From: Diphasiastrum complanatum
Taxonomy: Eukaryota > Streptophyta > Lycopodiopsida > Lycopodiales > Lycopodiaceae
Assembly (NCBI GenBank): GCA_029204225.1
Contig: CM055092.1
Location: 13,024,476 to 13,088,475, forward strand
Direction: 5' to 3'
DNA length: 64,000 nt
Under the pieces are notes generated by a model. It did no database searches. It was not told where the DNA came from and was given only the letters and a program-made list of their open reading frames with translations. The stretch's first letter is position 1, and each line of letters opens with the position of its first letter. Position numbers and translations under genes: made by a program. Below are positions 1-11,161 of this stretch, piece by piece.

Positions 1-582
1 AAAGACGTAAATGTACTATTTGATTCAGGTAGTACTCACAATTTTTTGAATGCTCGACTTGTGTAGAAGCTCTGAGTGCCCACCATGGCCAGTGATCACC
101 GTCATGTGGTCCGTCTTGCCTCAGAGTTGGACACTGGGATATGGGATATCAAAGTCTCAAATTTAGAGCTTTGGATGCAGAACCATGTTGAGCCGTTGGA
201 CTTCCATGTCATGAATCTAGATAGGACTGATGTGATCTTGGATTATAAATGGTTTCTCATTAAATCTAATTCTTTAGAAATAGATTTTAAAAACCATACT
301 TTGGTATTTAAAAATAAGTTTGATCAAGTTGTCTCTATTCCTGAAGAGACCGATGTACTTCCATCACCGATGATTTCCTCGGCTGAATTAATAGAGAAAC
401 TTCATGATTCTGAGTATAAACTCTTTCATTTGGTTTTAAAATCTTGTATGCATTGTGATATTGGTGATGTGAGTGTGTTTTCATGTTTTAACACCAAAAG
501 TTCGCATCGGGAACAACAACTACTGCAAGATTTAAAACAAGAGTATAGTGAAGTTTCTCCAAAACAGCTACCTTACGACTAG
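1..582 (+). pseudogene. Ty3/gypsy gag-pol protease remnant
   Basis: The frame opens with the retropepsin signature DSGSTHNF near base 22, so this is the aspartic protease region of a Ty3/gypsy polyprotein whose 5' part lies left of the window. Two in-frame stops (TAG at 64, TGA at 73) break it. From base 76 the frame is open to 582 and carries the later protease strand (VILDYKWF, compare VILGCEWL in the element at 7487-14089). It ends just before the RT fragment. It is part of one dead element running to 3383, and no functional product is expected. Confidence 0.8.
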
Positions 583-596
583 CACCCACTCGGTCG

Positions 597-920
597 GTGG
601 ACCATAAGATAGATCTATTGCCCGACATCCGTCCTATCTTCAGACAATCATATCGGTTTAGTCAAAAAGAAGAGGAGAAAGTGGCTAGGCGAATCGAGGA
701 ATATCTTAGGGTGGGGCACATTAGACCAAGTAAGTCTCCATGGGGAGCACTTGTCCTTCTTAAGAGTAAGAAAGATGGGGGTTTCCGGTTATGTGTAGAT
801 TACAAGGGTCTGAACAAACTTACAGGAAAAAATAAATACCCATTGCCCAAGATGGATGATCTCATAGATCGGTTGAATGGAGCTAAATACTTTACAAAAA
901 TTGATCTACGTACGGGATAG
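597..920 (+). pseudogene. Ty3/gypsy reverse transcriptase N-terminal fragment
   Basis: This is the fingers and start of the palm of a gypsy [17 protein letters not shown], then [31 protein letters not shown] and [10 protein letters not shown]. The catalytic YLDD block and the rest of the palm are missing. After KIDLRTG the sequence jumps directly to the tether before RNase H, so comparison with the element at 7487-14089 suggests an internal deletion of about half a kilobase. It belongs to the same element as its neighbours. Confidence 0.85.
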
Positions 921-929
921 ATGGAATGA

Positions 930-1380
930 GAAGTTAGATGAGAGTTTTTGGAAACTCAAGCTTCTTATTGCCTTAGCTCTAGTCTTGAGGATAGCGGATC
1001 TAGATTTGTCATTTGTCATTAACACCGACGCGAGTGATACGACTATTGGAACTGTTCTCTTACAAGAGGGCTAGTCCGTTGCCTTTGAAAGTACGAAACT
1101 AACCGATGCACAGGTCATGTATACCACATAGGAAAAAGAGCTTTTTGCGGTGATCCATGCTTTAGAATCATGGAGATATTACATGTATGGTAATAAATTC
1201 GTGATTAATACAGATCACCAACCTTTAAAGTATTTCTGTAATCAGATTGATTTGAGAGGTCATAAGGCCAGATGGGCAGAACTCATGCAAGAATTTGACT
1301 TTGAAGTGCGGTATATCAAAGGTACCTCTAATCAGGTGGTTGATGCACTTAGTCGAATTGGTGAAGTGAACGAACTTTCC
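930..1380 (+). pseudogene. Ty3/gypsy RNase H domain, broken
   Basis: The RNase H follows directly after the RT deletion. Visible blocks are VINTDASDTTIGTVL near 1015-1055, KELFAVIHALESWRYYMYG near 1135-1195, TDHQPLKYF near 1210, and the end motif QVVDALSRI near 1335-1360. A TAG at about 1072 and another stop near 1130 interrupt it between the first and second blocks. The RNase H is therefore recognisable but not translatable as one chain. Confidence 0.85.
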
Positions 1381-2627
1381 TTCACTGAGATCAGTACAGA
1401 CTTTTATCTCTCCCTGAGAGGTCTTTGTGAGAAAGACCCACATTTTGGACCAATCTGGAATAGGGTTCTAGCAGTTACATCAAGCGAGACTCATGATCAT
1501 GGTGATCAGTTTGGAGGGAAAGATAAAAAGGGTGTTGATGACTTCTCTATCTATAATGGACTTTTGTTCAGGAAAGGAAATGTTTGTGTGCCTGATGTGG
1601 ATGTTATTCAAAACAAAATTCTTTATGAATGTCATGACTCACCATGCACAAGACATCCCGACATACATCGTACATTAGATTTGGTACGAAGGGACTTTTA
1701 TTGGCCAAAACTCAAGCCCTTTGTAGAATCTTATGTGGTCAAGTGTGACCAATGCCAGTTGAATAAAGCTGAACGCCATAAGGCTGGCGGATTGTTGCAT
1801 CCATCGGATATCCTGGATAAGAGATGAGATAGTATTTCCATGGATTTCGTGGTTGAGTTACCGCGAACGAATAAACAGCATGATGCAATTTGGGTTGTGG
1901 TCGACCGTCTTACCAAATTGGCTACATTTATTTCGATAAAGACCATCGCGAAAGCTTCTGATTTAGACATTTGTATAGCGTCTGTTTAGACTTTACAGAT
2001 TACCAAGTGATATTGTGAGCGATCGCGATCCGAAGTTCACTGGTCACTTTTGGTTGGCCGTGTTTGCTAAACTAGAGACGACTTTGAGCTTGGGTTCTTC
2101 TGATCATTCTGAGATAGATGGACAGACAGAAAGAACAAATCAGACGATGGAACAAATGCTTCAGGCATATGTTTCCCGACGACAATCTGATTGAGAAGTA
2201 TCTTCCATTGATCGAGTTTGCCTATAAACAATAGTAAGCATTCGGCTACCGATTATAACCCATTTATGCTTGTATGGATTTGAGCCTAGGTCACCCATTG
2301 CGGTAGAGACTCGAACGATCAAGTTTTAGAAGGTAGCGGATTTCCTACATGATATGTAGGAAATGCTACGGATTGCACGTGAAAATGTCCAGTAGGGACC
2401 GACATTATGCAAATCTAAAAAGATCACCGAGAGACTTCCAAGTGAGGGATTGGGTATATTTGAGAATCCCGAAGGATTCAAGTGTAATGTGTACCGGCAA
2501 GCATTATAAGTTGTCCCCTCGATATAGAGGACCGTATCAGATCTTTAAAAAGATCGGATCCTTAGCTTACCAATTGGAACTCCCAGAAGGATCGCAAGTG
2601 CATCCGGTATTTCACGTAAGCTGACTC
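1381..2627 (+). pseudogene. Ty3/gypsy integrase, broken
   Basis: The HHCC zinc-binding domain is seen at about 1630-1760 (ECHDSPCTRHPDIHRT, then CDQCQ). The catalytic core starts with SMDFVVELPRTN near 1840. A stop at 1825 (TGA in DKR*DSIS), frameshifts near 1960-2230 and others break the core. The C-terminal tail reads YKLSPRYRGPYQIFKKIGS with VHPVFHVS near 2510-2620, typical of plant gypsy integrase ends. The frame stops there, and the following 200 bp lead to a polypurine tract and the 3' LTR. Confidence 0.85.
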
Positions 2628-2842
2628 AAGAAGAGTCTATGTGAAGGAGAGCATCTTGGATCTGGAGATCAATTGGACCTGTTGGATGAATCATCGGGTG
2701 TGTCTCGACTTGAACCTGAAAAGTTCTTGGATACAAGAACTAAACGATTGAGAAATCGTATAGTAACCGAACATCTTGGGAATATGAAGGAAGCTTAAGG
2801 AGGAACTTTGCTAGTTTTAGGTTCTGAGGACAGAACTTGAAT

Positions 2843-2855
2843 AAGGGGGGAAGAA
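2843..2855 (+). other. Polypurine tract of the gypsy fragment
   Basis: A purine run (AAGGGGGGAAGAA) lies immediately before a TG that opens an LTR. In LTR elements this is the plus-strand DNA primer site. A nearly identical purine run precedes the related LTR at 26802. Confidence 0.7.
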
Positions 2856-3383
2856 TGCCCATGACTGGTCTCGGGTAGCGTGTCCACACTAGGGATCAGT
2901 AGACCAACAACCCATAAGTTAATTGTGACTATAAGAGAATTGGGACCCTTATGTGTACATGGTCATAAGTTAATTGTGACTATAAGGGAATTGAGACCCT
3001 TATGTGTATTGGTTGTAGGCCTAAACACACGGTGGTGGAGTTGGTATGGGACTATCAGTGAGTCATTAGGGAACTGGATGACATGGCCCAGATAGGCTGC
3101 AGAGGTGTCCAATGAGGTGTCACAGTGCACTACTAGTGGTGCATGGGCCTTGGAGGGTATAAGTATACCTATTGGGCTCTCACTAGTGCATGCTTGATTT
3201 TGTGATTGGTAGCTACATGCTGCTAGTGTGATTCCTCTTTCCATGACTGTGATTGATCCATAGCTTGGGGGCCAGATCCGTACGATCTAGGTTTGGTTGG
3301 GCTGGTTTATCCACCACCTGTTCCCTTGTGTTGTTGCTTTAATTGGTATGCGTAGACTAGTATCTTGTGTGTAGGACTTTACA
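2856..3383 (+). repeat. 3' LTR of the left gypsy element (about 528 bp)
   Basis: It starts TGCCCATGACTGG right after the purine tract. The end at CTTTACA is set by comparison with the LTR at 26802-27280, which shares the block around GATCTAGGTTTGGTTGGG and the same CTTTACA end. A short internal duplication (CATAAGTTAATTGTGACTATAA, near 2911 and 2963) is present. The partner 5' LTR and the target site duplication lie outside the window. The exact right end is inferred. Confidence 0.6.
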
Positions 3384-6108
<2,725 letters not shown>

Positions 6109-6592
6109 TTGGAGTAAGCTCTATTGACAAGGTACTGAAATATCAGGTTGAAGCAAGGAAACTGCATCACTGTTCCCTTTATGTATCTATAATTTGCCAA
6201 GATAAGAGGCAAAATTGTTACTTTTGGTCTAAAACCTGGAGAATTGATGTCATAAAGAAATTACCTTCAGTTCCTGTAGTAGCTGCTTTATTGTCTAGGA
6301 GATATGGCATTGTATGGTAGACGTGATTTTATATTAGAAAATCCTAGTTATAATTTCTATGATCTTTCTGATCATTGCCATTTTATCGAGACATGAGTAG
6401 TAGAAGCAGGATATATTGGTGAGTTTTTGTGCTCTTCCTCCTTCTGTACTGGTTGTTTGAAATTACTCAACTTTTTTATTCTAGCAATTTCTAGGTCTAC
6501 TTAAAGCTTTTGAAACCTTTAAAAGGAAACAACTCTCTTTTGCAAAATGTTGAAAACTTGTGTTTTATAGCTAAGTAGTGAACCGAGTTTCC

Positions 6593-6594
<2 letters not shown>
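6109..6594 (+). other. 3' flank of the helicase gene, no other feature
   Basis: This AT-rich stretch presumably includes the 3' UTR. No canonical AATAAA was found and no coding sequence is visible. It ends at a GA microsatellite that is the tail of the neighbouring LINE-like element. Confidence 0.5.
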
Positions 6595-6654
<60 letters not shown>

Positions 6655-6682
6655 AGAAGAAGAAGAAGAAGAAAGAAAGAAA
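6595..6682 (-). repeat. (GA)n/(GAA)n tract, tail of LINE-like copy 1
   Basis: About 56 bp of pure GA is followed by about 30 bp of GAA-like repeats. On the minus strand this is a (CT)n tract directly after the sequence GACGTTAATAAAG. The same junction occurs in the second copy at 14995-15063, so the microsatellite is the 3' tail of the element rather than an independent repeat. Confidence 0.8.
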
Positions 6683-6819
6683 GCTTTATTAACGTCTTTT
6701 CCATGCCGAAAGGCGTATAAGACAAACAAGTACATCAGACAAGATGGAAACAAGACGGATCAATGCCATCAAAACAATCTAACTAATAACCAAACTAACT
6801 AAGAAGAGAGTGATATAGC

Positions 6820-6964
6820 TATTAGAAATCCATAAATCATAATATGGATGGACACACTAGGATTCGAACCCAGGACCTCCCCCCATACTGGATGGGATGC
6901 TCTACCACTGAGCTATCCGCCCTGTTTGATAGTTCTCTCTAGAGTGTGGATTGATATTCCAACA
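6820..6964 (-). repeat. TRIM 3' LTR
   Basis: This is the 145-bp LTR at the 3' end of the minus-strand TRIM. Its last bases read ATA where the 5' LTR has GCA, two transitions. With that reading the flanking 5-bp duplications line up. Confidence 0.8.
6850..6922 (-). other. tRNA-like sequence in the TRIM 3' LTR
   Basis: This is the second copy of the tRNA-like module. The A and B boxes are identical to the other LTR. The acceptor stem has one mismatch and the anticodon stem TCCCA/TGGGG pairs better than in the 5' LTR. The variable region is longer than in normal tRNAs. Confidence 0.8.
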
Positions 6965-7067
6965 CCCCCCCTCAAGCCACACTTGGTTGGGGCCCTAGCT
7001 GTCACCTGCCCCACAACTTGGGCCGCCTAACCATGGCTTTGACACCATGAACTGTTAGGTCTAACTT

Positions 7068-7080
7068 GGCTCTGATACCA
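7068..7080 (-). other. TRIM primer binding site
   Basis: On the minus strand TGGTATCAGAGCC directly follows the 5' LTR and is complementary to the 3' end of initiator Met tRNA. A degenerate second copy of this word (GGTGTCAAAGCC) lies about 37 bases further into the internal region. Confidence 0.85.
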
Positions 7081-7224
7081 TGCTAGAAATCCATAAATCA
7101 TAATATGGATGGACAGACTAGGATTCGAACCCAGGACCTCCCTCATACCGGATGGGATGCTCTACCACTGAGCTATCCGCCCTGTTTGATAGTTCTCTTT
7201 AGAGTGTGGATTGATATTCCAACA
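7081..7224 (-). repeat. TRIM 5' LTR
   Basis: This is the 144-bp LTR at the 5' end of the minus-strand TRIM, TGTTGG...TAGCA, directly abutting the primer binding site. It differs from the 3' LTR at only a few positions, so the insertion is fairly recent. Confidence 0.85.
7111..7182 (-). other. tRNA-like sequence in the TRIM 5' LTR
   Basis: On the minus strand this folds as a tRNA. GGGCGGA pairs with TCTGTCC (seven pairs, two G-T). GCTC and GAGC form the D arm. CTGGG and CCTAG close a TTCGAAT T loop. The A box TAGCTCAGTGGT and the B box GGTTCGAATCC match the Pol III internal promoter consensus. The anticodon arm is degenerate and lacks a clear anticodon. The body resembles plant tRNA-Cys most, but that is from memory. 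It is not a functional tRNA gene. Confidence 0.8.
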
Positions 7225-7486
7225 ATAGTCAGGATTATATGGTACGTGTACCACTTACATGCTCAACTGGACATCTCTTCATTTCTCTAACTAAGACTCT
7301 ATCTCAAAATTAAGACTCTCATTAACTATAGGCTTACGATCCACAAATTTGATAATGCCGTCACGATAGATAAGCCGTTTGCCAGTTGATAGATCTTCTT
7401 GTCTTGCCTTCTTGCGTTCTTGGACTTGGATGAAAGTAAGATCTTCGTCCAGATAGATTTTGGTATCACGCAACTTAGATCGTTTC

Positions 7487-7862
7487 TGTTATGGCCATTG
7501 GCAAACACAGGGATACTAGTGACTCGTTAGACCCTAGGGGGTCCTGGCGGGGTGACACTCAGCCCCGTAGTTCGGGATAATAACCCTTAGGGACTAGGAT
7601 CTAGAGGGCTTGGTCTATATTCATAGGGAGTGCCACTAAGTGGAGGGCACCCTTAGATGCTAAGGGTGGGTCCCTCAAGTTAGGTAGGACCTGTGTGCCA
7701 CATGCTTAGTTTGCATGCATGTGAGAGGAGTGCATGGCCTCCTGGAGGCTGGGCGGTGGACCTATATGGTGGCCTGTGAATGTAGAGCCAGGTACAGGAT
7801 TGTGGGTGGAGATCAAGAGTCACTCTTCTTCTGTGTGCGTTCTTCTCCTATTGATCCTAATA
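7487..7862 (+). repeat. Chromovirus 5' LTR (376 bp)
   Basis: It runs from TGTTATGGCCATTGG to CCTATTGATCCTAATA. Relative to the 3' LTR it lacks about 31 bp near 7716, where the 3' LTR has GCATG at both ends of the missing piece. This suggests a deletion between 5-bp direct repeats. Confidence 0.95.
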
Positions 7863-7863
7863 G

Positions 7864-7875
7864 TGGTATCAGAGT
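7864..7875 (+). other. Chromovirus primer binding site
   Basis: TGGTATCAGAGT begins one base after the LTR and matches the initiator Met tRNA 3' end except at its last base. Confidence 0.85.
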
Positions 7876-7919
7876 GTGGATCCTGGCCCGTGGGTGGGGT
7901 CATCGCATTCTTCCTTCTC

Positions 7920-8026
7920 TTCCAGCGCTACTACTCTATCAGCGATTTCTGTCCTTCAGCGCTACTACTCCCTCAACGATCTCTCTCCTCCAGCGCTACT
8001 ACTCCCTCAGCGATCTTACTCCTCTA
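7920..8026 (+). repeat. 34-bp tandem repeat in the chromovirus leader, three units
   Basis: The word CAGCGCTACTACTC recurs at about 7923, 7957 and 7991, each time followed by a pyrimidine-rich stretch. It lies in the untranslated leader between the primer site and gag. The rest of the leader to 8780 has no coding content that I can recognise. Confidence 0.75.
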
Positions 8027-8780
8027 TCGCTTTCTGATGGTCCTTCTTGCTTTCTATAACTATCAAGAGAGGCAGTAAGTAATCTGATTTTGGACAGGAG
8101 AGAAATTCCAGTGGTGGGCGCTCAAGTCTATAGCAGCATCTGTGTAAAAGGAGCATCCATCACAAGAGGAAATCAGAATATTAGAAATCAGAAATCAGAA
8201 TTCAACAAAATCTGATTTCTGGAGGGCGCTAGGACCTGTTTTTTGGGAGTAAACAGTACACAATCCAAACGTGGTTAGTTTTGGATCAAATTTGGAGGAT
8301 AAGGTCTACACACTACTCGCTGAATGATGCAACAGATTTCATCCTGAAATCTGTTGTACTTTTCTAGATATTTACATTTTAAGTCAAAATCTTGATTTTC
8401 TGGCCAGAATTGACCTTCTGAAATTGAAGACACTACAATCTCAAACGTGGCAGATTTTTCAAAAGTTGGACTTGGGAAAGCTAACGTACAGAAGGGCGCT
8501 CCAAGAGAAACAAATTTCACAGCAATTGGTGGTCAGAAACGGTTTGGGTGATCATCCAAAGTTTGGCCAATACTCCTGATTTATTCGGAAAAAAGTCGGA
8601 AATTGCCAGATCACAGTTGCATTTTGAGACCGCCCAATCACTTGCATTTCCAAACCAGAGAAGCTTTCTCTCTCTTGTTTTTGTTTTGCATGTCAGTGCA
8701 TGAAGTTTTACACTCCTTGCATGTGCTTGTAAGTCAATTTTTGGGCATAATTAAACACTGTTATCTCTGTTCTATTACGC

Positions 8781-9576
8781 ATGCTTAATTTTATAGACAT
8801 GAGTCATACTCCTGTAGACGAACTTGAAGATATAGTCATGTCTAGTCTGCCTCGTGGAACTTCTCCTGTAGAAAAGAGCCAGTCAGTTCCTCTTTTACCG
8901 CCTACTCAAGAACCCTCTCCAAATCCCTCCTTGCATGATGACATGCAGGATGTGGACATGAATGAGGGAGATGAAAATGAAGAAATACCAATAAATATTT
9001 TTGAGTTTAGGCAGTGGGTAGTAGAAACTTATGATCATCTTAAAAAATTAGAAGAGTCTGTTGAGGAACAAGCCAATAGCCAGCAAGAGACTAATGAAAG
9101 GTTCCAGACTTGAAAGACTAGTGCGTGATAATGTTCAAAGTCTTAATGCTTTAAAACAAGCTGTTTAAGCGCAATATAGAGTGAATCCTGCTATCCACGG
9201 TAGTAATTTATCTGTCCCACCATCACCCCATAAGGTAGTACCTAAAGATTTACGCCTTCCCACCTTTGGTGGAGAAGAAAAAGACCGTAACCGAGATTCG
9301 GTTGTTGCCTTTCTCGTTAAGCATGATGATGCTTTTCGATTAAAAGGAACTCCTGATGAGGATCGGCCTTTAGAGGCGAGCATCTCCCTGACGGGAAAAG
9401 CCTTTAGGTGGTGGATAAGTCTGCGGGAAAGTGGTTCAGAACCAAAGACTTGGGATAGTTTTCAGGATATGTTTAAGAAAAATTTCCTACCTGAAAATGA
9501 AACCGATAGAAACTGGGAAGATTGGGAAACCATCCTCTCACCCAATATATCGCCAGTTATCGGGATGCTACCATGA
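8781..9576 (+). pseudogene. Chromovirus gag, N-terminal half, frameshifted
   Basis: It starts at ATG 8781 with an acidic segment and a coiled-coil-like stretch (YDHLKKLEESVEEQ), ending at a TGA at 9111-9113. The frame resumes near 9181 with the gag core: LPTFGGEEKDR, WWISLRESG, TWDSFQDMFKKNFLP. It shifts again near 9530 into the overlapping frame that continues downstream. This is the capsid protein of the element, broken in at least two places. Confidence 0.85.
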
Positions 9577-11126
9577 AATTATCTGACTTAGATGATTATA
9601 ATCAGGTAAGGGGATTCATTCGGGGTTTGCAAGCCGATTACCAAAAGTATCTTCGGCCTTTAAAGCCTAAAACATTGGAAACTGCTATCACACTAGCTCA
9701 AACCTATGATGACATAGTTCGCCTAAAAGGTAAAAGAGTAGTAGAAGATACCCGACCTGAGTCCTCCAAGCATGGAGAGAAGAGAAAAATTCCGACATCT
9801 AATTCTTCGAACAAAAAGAGGTATAGATTGTCGAGAAGTGACATCGAAAGAGCCAAGAGGGAGCACTTGTGCTTCATTTGTATGGGAAAAGGTCATAACA
9901 AGAGTCAGTGTCCTAAAGTACAGCATAAAGTGAACATTGACGAAACTCTCAATAAGAACCAAAATGGTCCTTTTAAGAAACCGGAGAAGCAAGTTCACAC
10001 TGTCCAAGTTTTGCCTTTGGGACAGTCCCCTAAGGTAAAGTCTGTTCACGTGTCTCATATAAATGAGGCATATACCTGTTCAGTTACTGCTAACATTTGG
10101 CAACTTGCAGTTGGACCTCATACTATTTTCCGATTGTTAGGAAGTATTAATGGCCAGAAAGTTCGGATAATGGTGGACGATGGGGCAACCCACAACTTTC
10201 TAAACCATTCTTTGGTGAAGAAGTTGAAGTTAGAGCAAAAACCAAGCGATCATCAATACGTAGTTACACTTGCTGATGGTCAGCGTAAAGATATTTATGA
10301 TACTTTCGTTCCACAAGTTCCCATACAAATCCAAGACTATCAAGATACTTTAGAATTTCAAGTAATGAGGTTGGCCTTGGCAGATGTAATACTTGGTTGT
10401 GAATGGTTGTTTAGGTTAGAAACTACTGGTGGTCTTGTGCGTAGTTATGTTGATAACACTTTGGAGTTTGTTCATAGAGGTCAGAAAGTTAAGTTGGTTG
10501 GAAATGCAAGTGTGCCGGCTTCGCTAGTTGTTTCTTTCTTGCAGTTGAAGCGGCTAGTAAGGAAACGAAAAATTGAAAAGGTATTTCTTTGTTTTCTTAC
10601 TTCTGAAACTTTTTCAAGTAATGCAAGTTTATCTTTTCCATATCCAAAGAAATGTGTTTCTTCTGTTGAGAGAAAAGAGAGAGATGTGAGTTTGCAAACT
10701 ATTTTAAATGATTTTAGAGACGTCTTTCCTAGCGATTTACCATCCGGGTTACCCCCGAGAAGAGAGGTAGATCATCCCATAGAACTAATACCTGGGACTA
10801 AACCTGTTAGTAAGCCTCCTTATAGGTTGAGCCATGCGGAACACCTAGAGGTAGAGCGGCAGTTGCAAGAGTATTTAGCTAAAGGGTTTATACGCCCCAG
10901 TAAGTCGCCATGGGCTGCGCCCATTTTGTTGGTTAAGAAAAAAGATGGGTCCATGCGTATGTGCATAGACTATAGGGCCTTAAATAAACTCACAATTAAG
11001 GATAAGTATCCTTTGCCCAGGATTGATGAGATCTTTGATCAACTCAAGGGGGAAAGTATTTTACTAAGATCGATCTTAGGTCTGGATATCATCAGGTACG
11101 TATTAAAGAAGATGACGTTCCGTTAA
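9522..11126 (+). pseudogene. Chromovirus gag C-terminus, protease and RT N-terminus
   Basis: In order it carries the end of the gag core, a CCHC knuckle ([14 protein letters not shown], near 9870-9915), the protease ([11 protein letters not shown] near 10170, later VILGCEWLF), and the start of RT ([30 protein letters not shown]). The protease active site reads D-D-G, whereas the family has D-S/T-G. A one-base loss near 11060 shifts the frame before [10 protein letters not shown], which is readable in another frame. The chain is inactive. Confidence 0.9.
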
Positions 11127-11161
11127 CGGCTTTTCGTTCACGGAATGGTCATTACGAGTTT

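Larger units (their letters stand above)
6820..7224 (-). mobile_element. TRIM retrotransposon (405 bp) with tRNA-like sequence in each LTR
   Basis: Two direct repeats of 145 and 144 bp (6820-6964, 7081-7224) flank 116 bp. On the minus strand each starts TGTTGGAATATC. The 5' copy ends TAGCA and the 3' copy TAATA. The 5' LTR is followed directly by TGGTATCAGAGCC, a perfect initiator-Met-tRNA primer site, and a G-rich purine tract precedes the 3' LTR. Flanks ATAGC and ATAGT form a 5-bp target duplication with one change. There is no coding capacity. This is the size and layout of a TRIM. The tRNA-like modules are annotated separately. It inserted into LINE-like copy 1. Confidence 0.85.
6683..7486 (-). 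mobile_element. LINE-like element copy 1, 3' segment with ORF1 C-terminal part
   Basis: Read on the minus strand, 7473 to 7291 encodes LRDTKIYLDEDLT, a charged helix, and GIIKFVDRKP. This pattern resembles the C-terminal domain of L1 ORF1 nucleic-acid chaperones. Non-coding sequence ending in TTAATAAAG and the (CT)n tail follows. The paralogue at 15063-15737 matches along its length. A TRIM is inserted at 6820-7224 and a gypsy element after 7486. The 5' segment resumes at 14090. No reverse transcriptase is present, so the copy is non-autonomous or 5' deleted. Confidence 0.6.

Noticed and set aside
6519-6802. Open frames rich in Ser-Leu or Arg-Glu repeats
   Set aside because: They are translations of the GA/CT microsatellite. 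The same applies to frames at 14925-15140, 35692-35916, 39374-39583 and 48173-48487.
6850-6922. A functional tRNA gene on the minus strand
   Set aside because: The anticodon arm and variable region are abnormal, there is no TTTT terminator, and the sequence lies inside a direct repeat of a retroelement. It is kept as a tRNA-like module.
7715-8078. Two overlapping 114-codon frames in the chromovirus LTR and leader
   Set aside because: They start in the LTR, cross the primer site and reflect the 34-bp repeats. No conserved motif is present.
9723-10058. Minus-strand frame of 111 codons within the chromovirus
   Set aside because: It is antisense to gag with the CCHC knuckle on the plus strand, a shadow frame.
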